This document shows positions 20,515 to 32,307 of a DNA stretch of 64,000 nucleotides, one piece after another. Origin of the DNA: Tritrichomonas musculus. Taxonomy: Eukaryota > Parabasalia > Tritrichomonadida > Tritrichomonadidae. Location of the stretch: contig JAPFFF010000010.1 of assembly GCA_039105265.1 (NCBI GenBank), positions 3,782,001 to 3,846,000 on the forward strand, read 5' to 3'. A program made the translations under genes and the position numbers. The stretch's first letter is position 1. Each line of letters opens with the position of its first letter. The notes under the pieces were generated by a model. It saw only the letters and a program-made list of their open reading frames with translations, was not told the origin of the DNA and made no database searches.

Positions 20515-21870
20515 TCATTCAGATGCTGAAGGAGGATCCAGCTGGAGCAGGAAGAAAAAGAAAAGATGAGAAAGACTCATCAAATCAAAGAAGAAAAATG
20601 CTTGACAAAGACGCATTAAAATCAACTTAATGTGATAATTAAACTCTGTCCAAAAATGTTCGACAATTGAATTTTGAGAGAGTATTCAAATTATCATTTT
20701 TTTTTTCTCATGCACCTTTATGGTGATTCGAAGGTTTTTCCCAAAGCTCTTTTTTCTGAGAGTAGCGCATGTCAAAGAAAGTTGTAATTCCTCTTAAGGG
20801 CGTGGCTATTTCTTTCAAAAACCAGGGCTCCTTGTATAAAAATAGCTTGCTGAAAGGATAATTATAAAAATAAACTTCTGAAAAATTGAATACATTACTT
20901 TGAGAGAAAAAAGAAATTTTCGACACTTTAACGTTTTTTTAGTCAATTTTCAGTGGAAAATGCGGTTTATGTGTACGTTAAGTCGAACATTTTTGGACAG
21001 AGTTTAATTGGTAGTCAAAATTCAAATAACGGCTCTCAAAAAGTGGAAAACTGCTTTGAAAAAGCGAAAAATGCTTCTTAAGACATGAAAGAGTAAGAAG
21101 AAGAAGCGTCGAAGCAAGTCATGCGAGGCAATGATGGAGACGACAAGCAGAAAATACAAAGAAAACACAAGTGATAAAAAGAGAAGCCAAAGAAGAATCA
21201 GAATCACACGCAAAACAGGGTGTAAAAGCAAAAGAACCCTTTCTGACCCAAGTATTACTTTTCTAGGTTCCTTATTCAGAAAGTGACACATCAGTGCATT
21301 CAAGCATTCTAGCTTCAATTTTTTCACAGCAAGAATCGTCCAGCATGCTTGAGCAAGAATCGTCCAGAGCTCGCTTAATGCTCAAGAATCGAGTCTCCAT
21401 TTCATTACACCATTGCTGCTGTAATCACTGGAAGCATTAAAATTGACCAATAAACGTGTCCTTCATCAGCCAGCGACAATTGCGCCAATGACTGTGACTG
21501 CAGCAAGGAGACTCTCACAAACAGAGCCAAAGTTACAACTTCTCCAACAGAAAGTGAAGACGAAGAAGACCAAATGAGCTACAGAGTCAGAACCAGAATA
21601 TGTGAAATAAAGATACATGAAGCACAAAGAAGAATCCTTTTTCTCAAATTTTCTTTCAATTTTTAGCAGACGTGTTCCAGCGCCGCCACACGTCACCAGT
21701 CTTTCCTTCCTCCAGGAAATCAGCTAGTGTAGAAGGAGGCCTCGTTCAGGTTCTTCGAATGACTCACATAAATGGAGCAGTTTGTTTGAAATGACACAAA
21801 GCAACCTCTCCATCGAAGCAGTTAAGTTCATGATACAATTAAAGAAGCTGGTATTGTTGACGACTAATAT
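20515..21870 (+). pseudogene. Decayed, GC-richer coding remnant split by a TTAA transposon
   Basis: Base composition is clearly less AT-rich than the flanks and resembles old coding DNA. Before the inserted element, the plus strand reads KSIIQMLKEDPAGAGRKRKD in one frame. After it, several short Lys/Arg/Ser-rich and Thr/Glu-rich stretches occur in shifting frames. No continuous frame survives on either strand; the hydrophobic minus-strand frames (21022-21327) are antisense to the basic stretches. The original function is not recognisable, and this may also be a junction of several remnants. Confidence 0.35.
20643..21003. mobile_element. 361-bp MITE with TTAA target duplication
   Basis: Perfect 22-bp inverted repeats (outer part ACTCTGTCCAAAAATGTTCG) are flanked on both sides by TTAA (20639-20642 and 21004-21007). 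TTAA duplication is the signature of piggyBac and Kolobok transposases. The interior has an open minus-strand frame of about 70 codons without an ATG start and is probably not a gene. Perfect ends suggest a fairly recent insertion. Confidence 0.85.
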
Positions 21871-21889
21871 GATTTGAATATTGCTAAGT

Positions 21890-22227
21890 GTAATCAGACA
21901 ACAAATAATTAAATATTAACTTTATCTTTGGCAGCACCAAAAAATGGAAATAAAAAGGTTACAAATCCGAATAATCAAAATATTGCATTTGAGGTTGTTG
22001 ATGGATATTCTGAAATAATAATTTATCAAACAAACTCATTATTGAAAATTAATTTAATTGCTGATGATTAAGTTATGAATTTAATAAATTTATCTTTGAA
22101 ATGAAAGCAAATAGTAATTCTCTTTGTTTGAATAATGTATCGTTAAATGATGATTCATTTGATGTTTACGATTTGTTCAAATTATTTTTCTCTATGTCAG
22201 ATGTGAATGAAATATATTTTTAAAACT
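21890..22227 (+). pseudogene. Fragment of an unrecognised protein gene
   Basis: The plus strand reads IAFEVVDGYSEIIIYQTNS and following residues in one frame and, after a break near 22070-22090, SLCLNNVSLNDDSFDVYDLF in another, ending in TAA near 22220. Hydrophilic and hydrophobic residues alternate as in real protein, unlike AT noise. No family is recognised. Between 22228 and 23143 I see only AT-rich spacer. Confidence 0.35.
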
Positions 22228-23143
22228 AATTATAAAAAGTTAGTTTTGAAAAAAGATTTGATAACAAAGTCAATTTAAAAGGAGTTATGAATGAAACTTT
22301 TTTTTTTTTTTACAGCTGATTGCTACTTAAATGATTTAGTTTTTTTATAGGACCATTAAAAGCTTTTAACTCTGAGGTGTCTTTTTTTCATATGATCTTT
22401 AGTTTATCATTATCATTATTATTTTGTATTTCATACAAAATAATATTATTTTAATAAAAATATTTTATAAAGAAAAATATTTGTCATTTTAATTAATATG
22501 CCCTTTGGTTTCTTATTTTTATCTAAATCAAATAAATATATTTTTGTTTATGGAAATTGAGAATTCTTTTTTTAATATTAGATAAATAAAACCTCATTTT
22601 TTAATATCTGCTCTTTTTCTTTTTATATAAAAATATAAAAAAAACTTAATTAAACTTTCGGATCTTAAGTTCAAAGAAAAATTTCCTTTCTAGACGATAT
22701 CTTTCTGTACATTCAATTTTTTGATAAACTTATCAAATGATTTGAAATTTTGATAAAAAAAATTTTAACTTTTTAAATAATATTTGTATTTATCTTTTTT
22801 TCAAACGATGAGCAATTTCTTTCAACTTCATTTCATTTTTATATTAACATTGCTTTAGATTGGCTACCTGTTTCATAACTTAATGATGTTACGTCCCTTT
22901 GTTAAACATTTTCATCTAACGAAAGAATCTAAATTTATTTTGTTTTCCATTGCAGACTTTAATTCCCTTTTTTTTAGAGCTAGTTTTACGAAAATGTAAA
23001 ATGTGTCAAGTACAAGTTAACAGAATACAAACATTTAATCCTTGACCCTAATTATGAGGGGAAATGGTTTAAATCAAATTTAATTGTCAGATAAAATTGG
23101 TCAGAAAAAAAAGCATTCAGAAAGATAAAGCTAAAAAAATACC

Positions 23144-24597
23144 GAACAGCTCACTTAATTGTCTCCTCATTTTTTACTTATCCTTTTCTGCTTTTCGAAA
23201 TTAAGAAGATTAAGTTAAATGATCTTTTTATTATTATGGTGCCTTAAGTTTCCTAAATTTGATCTGTTCATTTTTCTTAATTTAAGCTAGATACTAAGTT
23301 TAATTTTATCAATCCATAGCACCATACTTTAATTGCTCAGATTCTAAGTCTCAATAATGATCAGCCCACTTAATTATCTGTTCATTTTTGGGTCTAAATA
23401 TCCGTTCACTTTGATCATATTTCAAGAAAACGCCAATCGATATTGCTATGATTCAAAAGTAACCTTAAAATTGCTCAGCCCATTTTATTATCTGTTCATT
23501 TCAGACCGATTGAATCTTTTCAAATTTTCAATTTAGAGAAGATTATCTAAAAAAATTTTAGTCCTTGAAACAATCTTATTGAAATCATTTGTCTAAGTGA
23601 ACTTATCAACGTTCTACTGGTAAAACTAATTATGTTCAGCCCACTTAATTACCTGTTCATCTTAGTTGCCAATAATTATGTTCAAAATCACCTTGTTAGT
23701 TTTGCTCAGGTTTTTGATATAGTTAAGCCAGATTAATAATCAGCTCATTCAATTATCTCTTTATTATTTGGCTTGCTGATGAGAGAACCGTCCAAGACGA
23801 ATACGAAGATTAGAAAAAATTGGCCACAAAATGTTCAAAGAAGATATTTTTTACTTTATTGGTTTGGTTTAGAATGAAAGTATATTAATGTTCAGCTCAC
23901 TCAGTTACCTGTTCATTTACTTTCCTAAATTTGATCAATATAAGAAGCTTTGTTTCTTGTTCAGATGAAATTACTATTTTTATGGATTTCCCTGGCAACT
24001 CCAATAGTGTTCAGCCCATTCAGTTATCTGTTCATTTGGTTGCCAAATCCGTATTTAATAGTATCTATCCCTTCAATTCAAATAGCATGATTTATCAAGG
24101 TTAAGTTAGGTTCAATGTCCTGGACTCCTTGCACTTTTTAATTCAGAATTTAATTGCAATATTTTCAGATTTGATGAGTACAATAATGATATCCCTGTTT
24201 CCACGCACACTTGTTATAATATCCCGTTCAGAAATTGAAGAGGTTCTTGAAGATTATGGAAGAAGTTTATTTAACGAAGATTAAGAATTGACGATGATGA
24301 AATTTTGAAAGAAGATTCAAAATTGACATGAAGATGATGAAATTCGGAAGAAGATCAAGAAATAAAGATCCATTCTTATTTGGCTGGATTTAAAGAAGAG
24401 TCTTTTAATGTTCAGCCCACTTAATTAGTCTGTTCATTACTTTTCTAATCTGGCCGGATAAGGATGGTCCTTGTCAGTTCAGTTTTTTTGCACTATTTTG
24501 TTTTGTTTTTCGAGGGTTCAGATTTTCTACTTGTACGAATTAGTTCAAGAATCACATTTAATGTTCAGCTCACTCAGTTAAAATCCTGTTCATTTTC
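23144..24597. repeat. Array of about nine dispersed copies of a ~29-bp motif
   Basis: The core TTCAGCCCACTTAATTA followed by CTGTTCATT recurs, with small changes, at about 23144, 23359, 23474, 23633, 23739, 23888, 24008, 24409 and 24562, always in the same orientation. Spacing is roughly 105-215 bp, with one gap of about 400 bp. The DNA between copies shows no evident similarity, and the spacings are not multiples of three, so it is not a protein repeat. Copies 7, 8 and 10-like variants share CTCACTCAGTTA or CCCATTCAGTTA. The region holds no ORF. Confidence 0.75.
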
Positions 24598-25357
24598 TTG
24601 CTAGTTATGTTCAAGTAGAGGTCATTAGATGAACCATTTTTTAATATGGCTTTCCTCATTTTATATAATCAGCCATTATGTCATGAAAATTATTTTGAAA
24701 AAACATGAAACAAAAATGCAAACGGAAATTAATTTTTATAATTACAATTGGCACAAGGTTAATGGAAAACAAATCTAGCAGAAAAGTCCAAGTGAAGACC
24801 ACACTTGGTTTTTGATTATGCAATGAAAACTTTCTTGCTTAATCAAAAAAAATGCTTCCCGTTAAAAACCACCTCAAGTATTTTAGCTTTTGGTGCAAAA
24901 ACGGGTTGCACATTTTTTTTTTTATTTTAATAAGGATGAAATTTAATGAAGGGGTTTAAAAAAAGAAAGTTGGTCTATTTCTTTTCCCTTTCCATTGATT
25001 TTATCCAAAAGTGTTGTTTAATTTGTTGTAAGTTTAATGAGTTTTTAAATGATTTTATGAGGGTGTTTTTAATTATGTGCTTGATAAAAAAAATCATATG
25101 ATAAAATTTATTCTGTATAAATATTTTCATGAAATGTATATATGAGCAAATACCTTTGAGTAAAAAAAAAGCAATTTTCATATGTAAAAAAAAAATGATG
25201 AAAGGTCAAAATTTTGACCTTTCAGAAAATTCAAAAACATTACTATTTTTTTAAATTATAGTAATCCTCGTTGGGCATCAGAATATACCAGTAATCATGT
25301 CCAACTTTTCATTAAAAGAAATAAACACAAATTAAAAGAAATATTAATTTTTTAATA
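24598..25357. other. Non-coding spacer with a perfect 24-bp palindrome
   Basis: No gene seen. A perfect palindrome GAAAGGTCAAAATTTTGACC plus TTTC lies at 25200-25223, between A-runs. It could form a hairpin or be a dimeric binding site. A minus-strand frame at 24975-25181 looks like AT noise. Confidence 0.55.
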
Positions 25358-28117
25358 TTAAGTTTGATTTGTTTTACTTAAGATTTGCAATTCTTCAATG
25401 ATTGCAGTGATTTTAGTTGAATTTGCCAGTTCAATTGGTGTCTCAAATTAGCTTGTTAAAAAAACTCCTCATGAGAAAAAAAAATGTTTTTGAGAATGAT
25501 TAACAAAATTAATTTCAAATATTGTCTTTCTTATTGATATTAATTTCTGGATGCATCGTGCAAATCATTTTAACAATGTTTACAGCTCTCTTTTTGATAG
25601 CTAAATGAAGGGCGTTCCAATTCAAAAAGTTTGTGAATTCCTTATTAAAAAGTTTAACTTTTTGAAATCATTCAAAAAATTGATAACAAAACTTTTTCAT
25701 AAGTTATATTGACGTCAATTTTTGGGTGATTTAACAGTAATTCGACTATTTTAAGCGAAATATCTTCATTTTGCCTTTTGTAAAAATCAATTGCAAGCAT
25801 GATTGGTGTTTTATTTAAAATTTTTTTAAAAAAAAATTCCTAATTAAAAAACTTTTTAATTAAGAATCATTAGGACAAAAAAATAATTGAAACATTATTC
25901 TTTGCATTTATATCAATATTTGGATTATTCAAAAGAATCTTAATAATTTCGCATTTTTCACTTTCAACGTATTTGACTGCATAATGAAGTGGAGCCCAAT
26001 TCAAAAAATTGAATATTATTCAAATTTTTGTTTGATTGTGAACTTTCTTGATATCGATCTTTGGATGAGATAAAAGTAAATTTACAATTTCAATTGATTT
26101 ATTCTTAATGGCCTCCAGCAGTGGAAGGTTGTTAAAGCAATTTTCAATAAATTCCGTATTCAAAAATTTTAGATTTAAAATTATAAGAAAAAAAAAATAG
26201 AGAAAAAATGTTATCATATGCATTAACATCTATATTTGAATCATTAAGAAGCATTTGAACAATTTTAGGAGAATCAGGAATAATGTTTTCTACAGCCAAA
26301 TGAAGCGGTGTTTGATTAATAAAAAAAATTTTTCAAAACTCCAAAGTTTAAAAAAAATTTAAAATTTTATTTCTTGAATTTATTTCAATTTTTGGCTTAT
26401 TTACAAGAAGATTGACAATAAATAGAGAACATTTTTCAACAGCAATGTGAAGAGGAGAATTTTCATTAGTTTTATCTTTGCAGTTGTAATTCAAGTCATC
26501 TCTATCAAGTATCAATTTGACAATTTCATTTTTCGGTGTCACGTAGTACGGATTTACAGCTGAATGAATTACATTTTCCATGCCATCATCTGCATTGATG
26601 TCTGTTTCCTTCTTATCAACAAATAGTTTAACCATTTGTGCATTTCGTATTTCAATTGCTCTAATCAAAGGCGTCTTGTAAATCAAATCAAAAGAAAAAT
26701 TTTATATTAAAAATAAAAAAGTTAAAATTATTAATAAATAAAAGAGTTTTCAATTACATCTTTGACATTAATATCAATTTTTGGATGTTCAATTAATAAT
26801 CTAACAAGTTCAGGTGATCGTTTATAAACAGCAAAATGCAACGGTGTATAATCAAAATCAACATGAATTAAATAAACAAAAAAAATTGTTTTTTTAAATC
26901 TTCATAAATTTTTTTTTTAAAAAAATTTCAGAATTTTCATTTACATTGATATCGTCCAAAGAAAGCAGAAACTCAACAATTCTAAATGCTTTATTTTCAA
27001 TTGCTTTATGCAAGACAATTTCACTTTTTAATTTGTTTTCATTCATTAAAAATTCGATAATTTTGACATAATCATTCATGATTAAAACATCAATCACTTC
27101 ATCATTGATTGAATTCAAATTATCCAAAAAATCTTGTTTATAATACTCATTCAAATAAGAAAAGTTGCATGAATTCAAGCATTCTTTAATGATTTGCAAG
27201 TCAATTTGAAGATCGTTACAAAAGTGTTCATAGTAATAATTCGCGATTTCATTGTGATGACATTTTATTGCAAATTTCAAGTTTCCTTCGGGATCGTCTT
27301 TTTCATTATATTTATAGAAAAACTTTTCTTGATTTTCAACAATATGAATGATTTCATAATTCCTTCCATGAATTGCGCATTGCCAGATAATTGGATGGTA
27401 TTGGGCTTCATTTAAACACAAATTTTTGAAAATGTTGACTGATCCAAAAAATGCGGCAAATTCAATGAATCTAGGAAATAAATTATTTAACCAAAATTCA
27501 TTTGTTTCATAGATTGATTCTGAAATATCTAAATTGTAAGATAACCGATTCTTTTCAATTTTTGAGATGAAATCGTTAATTTGATCATTTCGAATAATTT
27601 TTGCTAAATCACTTGAATTTTCGCCTTCTAATTGTTCTTTCTCATTCAAATCAACTTTCTCATATTTTGCTGGCGCTTCTTCTGTTTCTTGGAGATATTT
27701 TTGCAGATAATTGTAGTATTCATAGCAATCGATTATTATTTTCGTCATTTCATAATCAAAATAAAGCAAATTGCTTTTAAGAAGGAAAAGTAGAATCCTC
27801 TTGTTTGGTCGAAATATTTCAAATATTTCTTCATTTGAAAATTGTTGAATTTGCTCTTTTAACGCTGTTAATAATAAATCAATTTTGGAATAAAAGTGAG
27901 GCGTACGAAAATGGTTGTTTGAATTTACAACAATCATTCGAAAGAATGTTTTTAATTCATTTTTATTTCCAAGAAATTGTTGTTGGGAAAGATACTGAAA
28001 TAATTCTTGGAAATCATTATCTTTTTCATTGATTTCTTCTAATTGCTTTTGTGAATCTAAATAATTAAGTAGTAAATCTTGTAATTCACTTATTACATTT
28101 AGAAATTGTTCAACCAT
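25358..28117 (-). pseudogene. Ankyrin-repeat (DUF3447-type) gene interrupted by eight AT-rich inserts
   Basis: ATG at 28117 starts a clean 407-codon frame: a helical N-terminal domain (MVEQFLNVISELQDLL...) typical of trichomonad DUF3447/ankyrin proteins, then the first ankyrin units (VLHKAIENKAFRIVEFLLS). Downstream, good ankyrin units continue to a natural-looking C-terminus (TPIELANSTKITAIIEEL, stop at 25358-25360). At eight junctions a 40-75-nt AT-rich segment with stops and short hairpins sits between the DINxx end of one repeat and the TPLH start of the next (about 26900, 26720, 26345, 26190, 26025, 25860, 25660, 25495). Two internal junctions (near 26580 and 26480) are uninterrupted. 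The inserts lack trichomonad splice motifs. It is either a pseudogene or a gene with unusual intervening sequences. Confidence 0.7.
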
Positions 28118-28268
28118 ATTTAAATAAATAGATATTTATATTCGATTTTTTTAATCAATTTTTCATCAACCTTTTTCAATTTTTCAATTGTTTCTGAAAA
28201 AGTTCAATTGTTGATTGGAATGCTTGACTTTCAATTCGTACTGCTGAAGCTAATTTATATTGTATTAT

Positions 28269-28348
28269 AGCACTTAAAGTCGGATTCAATTAGCTTGGGA
28301 CAAACTTTTTAAATTACCATAGAAATCCATTCAAAAGTGTCCCAAGCT
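28269..28348 (-). repeat. Inverted pair carrying the TGTCCCAAGC motif
   Basis: AGCTTGGGACA at 28292 and TGTCCCAAGCT ending at 28348 form an imperfect 57-bp palindrome. The minus-strand reading continues as ATTGAATCCGACTTTA, a sequence also found at 31264-31291 and 42304-42331 on the plus strand. All three extended copies point toward a downstream start codon (ankyrin gene, HEN1 gene, ubiquitin-like gene). It may be a transposon end or a shared upstream element. Confidence 0.5.
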
Positions 28349-29573
28349 GCATGCAAGAAATTCAGAGATACTCAGAAAATGAAAAAGTGTCAAGCTCAAA
28401 TAAAACGAAAATTTAAAAAGAAAACTTTAGAAGAAATCTTTTTATTGAGACCAGTCTGACCGATTCTATGAGATTATTCAAATTAATTGAGATATTTTTT
28501 TGAAGTCAATAATTTATATATAACTCATAAAAAAAACAATATATAAACAATTAAACATTTGAATATAAATAATAACATTATTTTATAATATATAATAATA
28601 ATAAAAAGTGCTATTAAAGCAGTATATGAAAAATCAAATTTAAATCATTCTGAAAAAATTAATAGTAATTAAATAAATTAAATAGATAAATCATTTGATG
28701 TTTATTAATAGCAAATCAGTTATTTGTTCAGCAAAAAATAAAGTATTTTTTAAAAATGAAATATTCGTAAATAGAACTCAATTTCAACTCCAAAATTTTA
28801 GATTGGAAAAAAAAATAGTATTATATATTAACAATTATTTATCAAAAATATTATTTATCAGGTATTTGGCGAGAAAACGAACCTCGCCAAAAAAATTCGA
28901 ACGATAGATTCAATTCTTTCAAATTATTTGAAGGAAAAACTCACAATTTACTCGTTAGACGATTAGAATTTCAATAAATTATTTTCATGCTAATTATTGA
29001 AAATTGAATATCATTGAAAGTATGTATTATTTATTATATATATTTCTTGATCAATTATATATATACATTTAATATAATTTTTAAATAAATTATATATATA
29101 AAAATAAATAACAAATTAATAAATAAATCTAATGTAATCCTTTGTTATTATATTAAAATACATAAAAATAACATTATAAGGTCAATTTATAACCATATCT
29201 CTCTTTTTATATTAATCTATTTTTATTTTGATAAAATTTGAATAAATATCTTATTAAAATAAAAATATAATTTTAATAATATATATATAATTACATGAAT
29301 CTGCATTTATATTCAAAATATTAATATTTTTATTGAATATTAGAATCTATAAAAAAAAATTAATCGTTTTTTATCTGAAAAATTTATTTAATAATTTCAA
29401 TTAATTCAAAAAATTTGGGACCTATATCTCAATTTTCATTGAATTTTGAGAAATATTCTCAAATCATATTACAACTCTGATTGAGACCTAAAAGATAAAA
29501 TTGAAAGTGGATAGGGATAGTTCTATGACTTTTTCTATGAAAACTCGTCTGGATAGTAAAACCTAGCATTAAT
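28349..29573. other. AT-rich intergenic sequence
   Basis: Very AT-rich with TATATA runs (29030-29110, 29275-29295). The open plus-strand frame near 28695-28907 has only noise composition. No RNA gene was recognised. Confidence 0.5.
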
Positions 29574-29581
29574 CTTATTTA

Positions 29582-29692
29582 CTAGGCTTTAAATAGTCAA
29601 TGACCACTTTTTGGCAACCGGTCACTTGGAGCTATAAAATGCTTTAATACTGGTCATTTCCAACCTAAAATGACCACCAATATAAAGCCTAG
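29582..29692. mobile_element. 111-bp MITE, 8-bp TSD
   Basis: Ends are the inverted repeats CTAGGCTTTA and TAAAGCCTAG. The exact 8-bp direct repeat CTTATTTA flanks it at 29574-29581 and 29693-29700. The interior contains several TGACCA/TGGTCA half-sites in both orientations and could fold into a hairpin. A fragment CCTAGCATTAATC lies just outside on the left, possibly from an older copy. Confidence 0.75.
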
Positions 29693-29902
29693 CTTATTTA
29701 TAATAATTCAAGAAATTTCTATCTGGAGCATAAATATCTATTCTCGAGATGTTTTAAAGTGGTGATTCTTTTTTTAAAATGCTTTTTTTGCGTATGATTT
29801 ATTCATATTGCTCTTCTTGGCTTAAAATAAATGAGATTTTATTAGTATTCAATTGAAAATTTTGTTTTTCACTTTTATCAGAATTTTTTTGAGAGAATGT
29901 CC

Positions 29903-31259
29903 AAATGTATGGAAACTCGAAAAAAACGAAATAGAAATAACTAGTGGTTTTTAAATCATCATATTTTATAATATGTTTTTATATTGAATTTTATATTATT
30001 ATAATAGTCATAAAATATTATATTTAAATTTTATTGTGAGATATATGCAAAATATATAAATTGAATAAATAAAAACTAATAAGTATTCAAAAATACGATT
30101 CAAGTAATCCATTATGAAAATCAATAAAAATTTATTATACATTGGAAATATGAATGAATATAAAATGTTATATATATAATTATTAATTATAATTTAGGTT
30201 TTGAAAAATTAAATAAGATATTGGAAATTTAAACTATTATTTAAATTTCAATAAAATGTTATTAATTTTATTGAATGATTACATACAATAATTTGAGAAA
30301 ATAAAAATCTATCATTATTTTCATTAATAATGATAAATTAAAATAGCTCATACAATTATTTATGAATGCTTTATCAAAATATTTTTATACCTTTGAATTA
30401 TGGATGAGTTTTTAGTTTTGAATGCATTTGGAGATTTATAATTATATATGTATTTATTTGTAAAATATTTTTGTGTTTCATTTTATATTTATTTTGTCAT
30501 ATTTATATCATATATTTAACATAAATTCTATTTTAGAAATTGTTTTAATAAGATATAAATAAATAATCCAAATTTTATACTCACAAAATATTTGAAGAGC
30601 TTTTATGTAAAAATTTATTCAAACATAAATATCCTAAAATAGAAACATATTTAACCTAATTGGCTCGGTAAAACCTCATTATATTTTATATTATAAGGTA
30701 TATATTGTTTAGAGCTTGTAATATTATTCCAGTCTTTCCAGAAAATTCAAGATTTTTTGTGAGAACCAAAAAACGTGCTTATTCAAAAAAATGAATATTA
30801 AAATAAAATAGACGTTTATTTGAGAAGATTTGGTTTTCAAACATTTTTATCTTTTTTTAATGGCTATATCAAGTTTCTTTGCCTCGATAAAAAACCATTA
30901 ATTTTATTATATAATAACATATCCGAAAATTATATTAAACGGTTAAGCCAATCTCTCCAGAAAAATCACATTTTTTTTAGTCGAAAATTTAATTTATAAT
31001 ATCTTCATAATTAGTGAAATAATAAGTGATATAAAATACAAACTAGCATTCAAAAACAATAAAACATATGTTAAGCAAATAAAAATGCACATATAATATG
31101 GTATCATGCAGATATTCCATTTTGATGAGAAAAAATTAATTGGTCTATAAAGTTAAATATATATAATTCATCATAAGTATGATATGAATAATCAATATTA
31201 CCGATCAATATTTACTATATAAAAAGATAAAAATATTTCAAAAAACATTCCATACATTT
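29903..31259. mobile_element. 1357-bp non-autonomous DNA transposon, copy 1, 8-bp TSD
   Basis: Starts AAATGTATGG and ends CCATACATTT. The exact 8-bp duplication GAATGTCC flanks it at 29895-29902 and 31260-31267. It is collinear without indels, and nearly identical in sequence, with the copy at 40902-42258 (one clear difference noticed, T/C near 30008). The interior is AT-rich and has no transposase frame, so it must move in trans. The right end lies about 155 bp upstream of the HEN1-type start codon. Confidence 0.92.
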
Positions 31260-31414
31260 GAATGTCCTAAGCATTTTGAATCCGACTTTATTTGTTGATA
31301 AATTAAGAAAAAAATATTTGAAATGGTTAACTGAAAAAGTTCAACTTTTTTGTGTGCATTTCTATCAATTTTTAATTGATGTTTTGTGAATATTTGACCA
31401 TTTATAATCTCAAA

Positions 31415-32281
31415 ATGTCTGTAGAAATATCGAATCCTTTTTTCCTCCCACTTGGAACACAAAGATATTACCATGCTTTAAACTATATTAAATCATTAAA
31501 ACCAAATTTTATTATCGATTTTGGATGCAGTGAATGTAGTTTTTTATTTTATTTAAGTAGAAATCCTGGTGACCTTCAGTACTCAATTGGTGTTGATCAA
31601 AACAATAGAACACTCCTAAAAGGTCACCGTGCTCTTTCTGTTCCTGGAGTTTTCTACCCGCACACACGTCCATATACAGTCTATTTATTGCAAGAAGATA
31701 TTACAAAACTTAGTGATGATTTTATATCCAAATATAAAAATTGTCCATTTATTACAATTATCGAAGTAATTGAGCATTTAAGCTTAGAAGATCTCGAATT
31801 AGCATCTGAACAAATTTTTAAAAAATTAAACCCAATGGCCGTTTACTTGACAACCCCTAACATTGAATATAATGATATAATCTCACAAAATTTTGATAAA
31901 GAAAGAAGAGAAGGAAAATTCCGCCATGTTGATCATAAATTTGAATGGACAAGAGAAGAATTTCGTACTTGGTGCAATCAAATATGTACCAAATATAATT
32001 ATTCTGGACAAGTTGAAGGTGTTGAGAGATGTACAAATGATGACGAAAAGAAATTTGGATTTGCGTCTCACTCAATTTTGTTTAAAAACAATTTTAATTT
32101 AAATGAAAATAGAACTTTTTCGCCACCTGAAAAGTTTTTGTATGAAAATACATTCCAGATCAAACTTGAGGGTGAATTTGATGATGTATATGATATGAAA
32201 GTTGAAAATAAAGGCTTCCTTCATGAAGAAGAAGAGGAAGAATATAAAGATGAATTGTCAAATGATATTAATAAAGAATAA
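31415..32281 (+). CDS. HENMT1: HEN1-type small-RNA 2'-O-methyltransferase
   Basis: A 288-residue protein from ATG 31415; an upstream in-frame ATG at 31379 would add 12 residues but is less likely, because the family homology starts at FFLPLGTQRYYHALNYI. SAM-binding motif I is IIDFGCSEC. The Mg-binding signature of HEN1 is visible as EVIEH (Glu, Glu, His) and RHVDHKFEWTREEFRTWC (His). These enzymes 2'-O-methylate the 3' end of small RNAs such as piRNAs and protect them from decay. Length fits animal and bacterial single-domain HEN1, without the dsRNA-binding domains of plants. An acidic tail (HEEEEEEYKDE) follows the domain. It is convergent with the Arb2-like gene, with 26 bp between stop codons. 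Confidence 0.9.
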   Translation: MSVEISNPFFLPLGTQRYYHALNYIKSLKPNFIIDFGCSECSFLFYLSRNPGDLQYSIGVDQNNRTLLKGHRALSVPGVFYPHTRPYTVYLLQEDITKLSDDFISKYKNCPFITIIEVIEHLSLEDLELASEQIFKKLNPMAVYLTTPNIEYNDIISQNFDKERREGKFRHVDHKFEWTREEFRTWCNQICTKYNYSGQVEGVERCTNDDEKKFGFASHSILFKNNFNLNENRTFSPPEKFLYENTFQIKLEGEFDDVYDMKVENKGFLHEEEEEEYKDELSNDINKE

Positions 32282-32307
32282 ACCAAATGTATTATTTTAT
32301 TTATAAT

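Noticed and set aside
21022-21327. Hydrophobic minus-strand frame that looks like a multi-helix membrane protein
   Set aside because: It is the antisense of Lys/Arg-rich remnants; the start context is poor and no homologous feel exists.
23144-24597. CRISPR-like array (regular repeats, unlike spacers)
   Set aside because: Repeats are degenerate, spacing is 105-400 bp and irregular, and the genome is eukaryotic.
24975-25181. Minus-strand frame of 68 codons
   Set aside because: Same AT-noise composition, overlapping A-runs.
25358-26945. Reading the ankyrin-junction inserts as standard trichomonad introns
   Set aside because: None has the GTAYGT start together with a TAACxCCAG or CTAAC...AG end seen at 48247-48769.
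28695-28907. Plus-strand frame of 70 codons
   Set aside because: Composition is AT-noise (K, N, F, I), with no initiator or homologous motif.
31376-31414. Longer N-terminus for the HEN1-type protein
   Set aside because: The frame there has only a weak ATG at 31379; family similarity begins after the ATG at 31415.
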